This document shows, piece by piece, positions 22,701 through 23,213 of a DNA stretch of 23,213 nt. Source of the stretch: a virus; IMG/VR virus record IMGVR_UViG_3300046522_000745, positions 1 to 23,213 of that record; one strand, given 5' to 3'. Positions within the stretch are counted from its first letter, which is position 1; the number at the start of each line of letters is the position of its first letter. The notes beneath the pieces were generated by a model. That model had not been told where the DNA came from, made no database searches, and was given only the letters and a program-made list of their open reading frames with translations. A program made the translations under genes and the position numbers.

Positions 22701-23213
22701 TCAGGTCCCTACGGCGATGAAGCAAGTGCCATCGGCGCTGTCGTCGGCGCTGAAGACAGAGAAGCCATCCTTGGTGATGGTGGAGGTGATGACGGCGGGC
22801 GGGTTGTCCTTGCTGTCGGGCCCGCCAGCCGTGACGCCGCTGCAGACCACCGAGAAGCACGCGGTCTGGAAGCCGGGCGCGAAGGCCACCGGCGTCGTTG
22901 CGTTGGCGGCTGCGGAGAACCGGCCCCAGACGATTTGCAGCCCGAAGAACCGGATGTAGCCGTTCTGCGCCAAGGTCATCGCGATCGGCCCGAGCCGGCG
23001 CGGCGTCACCACCTTGTCCGTAGCGGTGCCGGCGGCGATGTCGGCATCGCTGGCCTCCGTCACAGTCAGGACGCGGCTTGCCGAGAGGTCGCCGCCGCCG
23101 GTGACGAGGCCGCCGCCGGTGATGGAGCGGCCCCGAAGCGCGTCGATCGCGCCGCCGACGTTGTCGAGCACGGTGCGCAGGCGGCGCGGGGTGACCACCG
23201 AGGCTGCGGAGGC
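22701..23213 (-). CDS. Tail fibre protein, 3' part (runs off the right edge)
   Basis: The reading frame is open to the window edge, so the true start lies beyond 23213; the visible 170 codons are the C-terminal part. It contains two copies of a VVTPRRL motif (SVVTPRRLRTVLDN and KVVTPRRLGPIAMT), repeats often seen in P2 gpH-like and other phage fibres. The ending, IRFFGLQIVWGRFSAAANAT and FAPGFQTACFSVVCSG, is a gp53-like fibre tip fold. It probably forms one host-binding unit with the SGNH fibre that follows. Confidence 0.8.
   Translation of the reverse strand, partial: ASAASVVTPRRLRTVLDNVGGAIDALRGRSITGGGLVTGGGDLSASRVLTVTEASDADIAAGTATDKVVTPRRLGPIAMTLAQNGYIRFFGLQIVWGRFSAAANATTPVAFAPGFQTACFSVVCSGVTAGGPDSKDNPPAVITSTITKDGFSVFSADDSADGTCFIAVGT

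Overview
The window is most of the left arm of an integrated P2-like (Peduovirus-type, contractile-tailed) prophage in a GC-rich alphaproteobacterium, most likely a sphingomonad. The evidence for the host group is the high-GC codon use, a GapR-type (DUF2312) gene, an alphaproteobacterial GTTC-N7-GTTC LexA box, and the style of the small early genes. The genus assignment is inference. No rRNA, tRNA, CRISPR array or insertion sequence was seen.

Layout. (1) 1-3833, minus strand: a compact early operon of eleven genes running from a Cro-like regulator to the integrase, most of them overlapping or only a few bases apart. It includes a second HTH protein, an Ogr/Delta-type late activator, several tiny zinc-binding or membrane proteins, and GapR. 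(2) 3834-3905: a divergent control region with dyad operators. (3) 3906-4466, plus: the CI-like repressor, followed by an SOS box. (4) 5014-9903: defence cargo. A minus-strand RloC/PrrC-like AAA_13 ATPase stands back to back with a plus-strand Septu-like pair (PtuA ATPase and PtuB HNH nuclease). (5) 10604-17721, minus: tail genes in the order V-W-FI-FII-E(E')-T-U-D, with a P2-style T TTT TTG frameshift site in E and a strong hairpin after D. (6) 17722-19025, plus: a second cargo pocket of very small genes (an RMF-like protein, two related zinc-ribbon proteins and one more Cys-rich protein). (7) 19022-23213, minus: a D12-class DNA adenine methyltransferase, a small acidic protein, an SGNH-hydrolase tail fibre/spike, and the 3' part of another fibre gene that runs off the right edge.

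How it works together. The repressor and Cro-like protein should compete at the 3.84-3.90 kb operators. The early leftward transcript makes Ogr, which should switch on the late tail operons. Integrase is the last gene of that transcript. Compared with P2, ogr sits in the early operon rather than after D, the fibre genes lie upstream of V, and J, I, H and G are not between W and FI. Cargo occupies the two positions these rearrangements leave: after D (defence) and before V (small proteins and methyltransferase). No replication initiator (gpA), capsid, terminase or lysis gene lies inside the window; they may lie further right.
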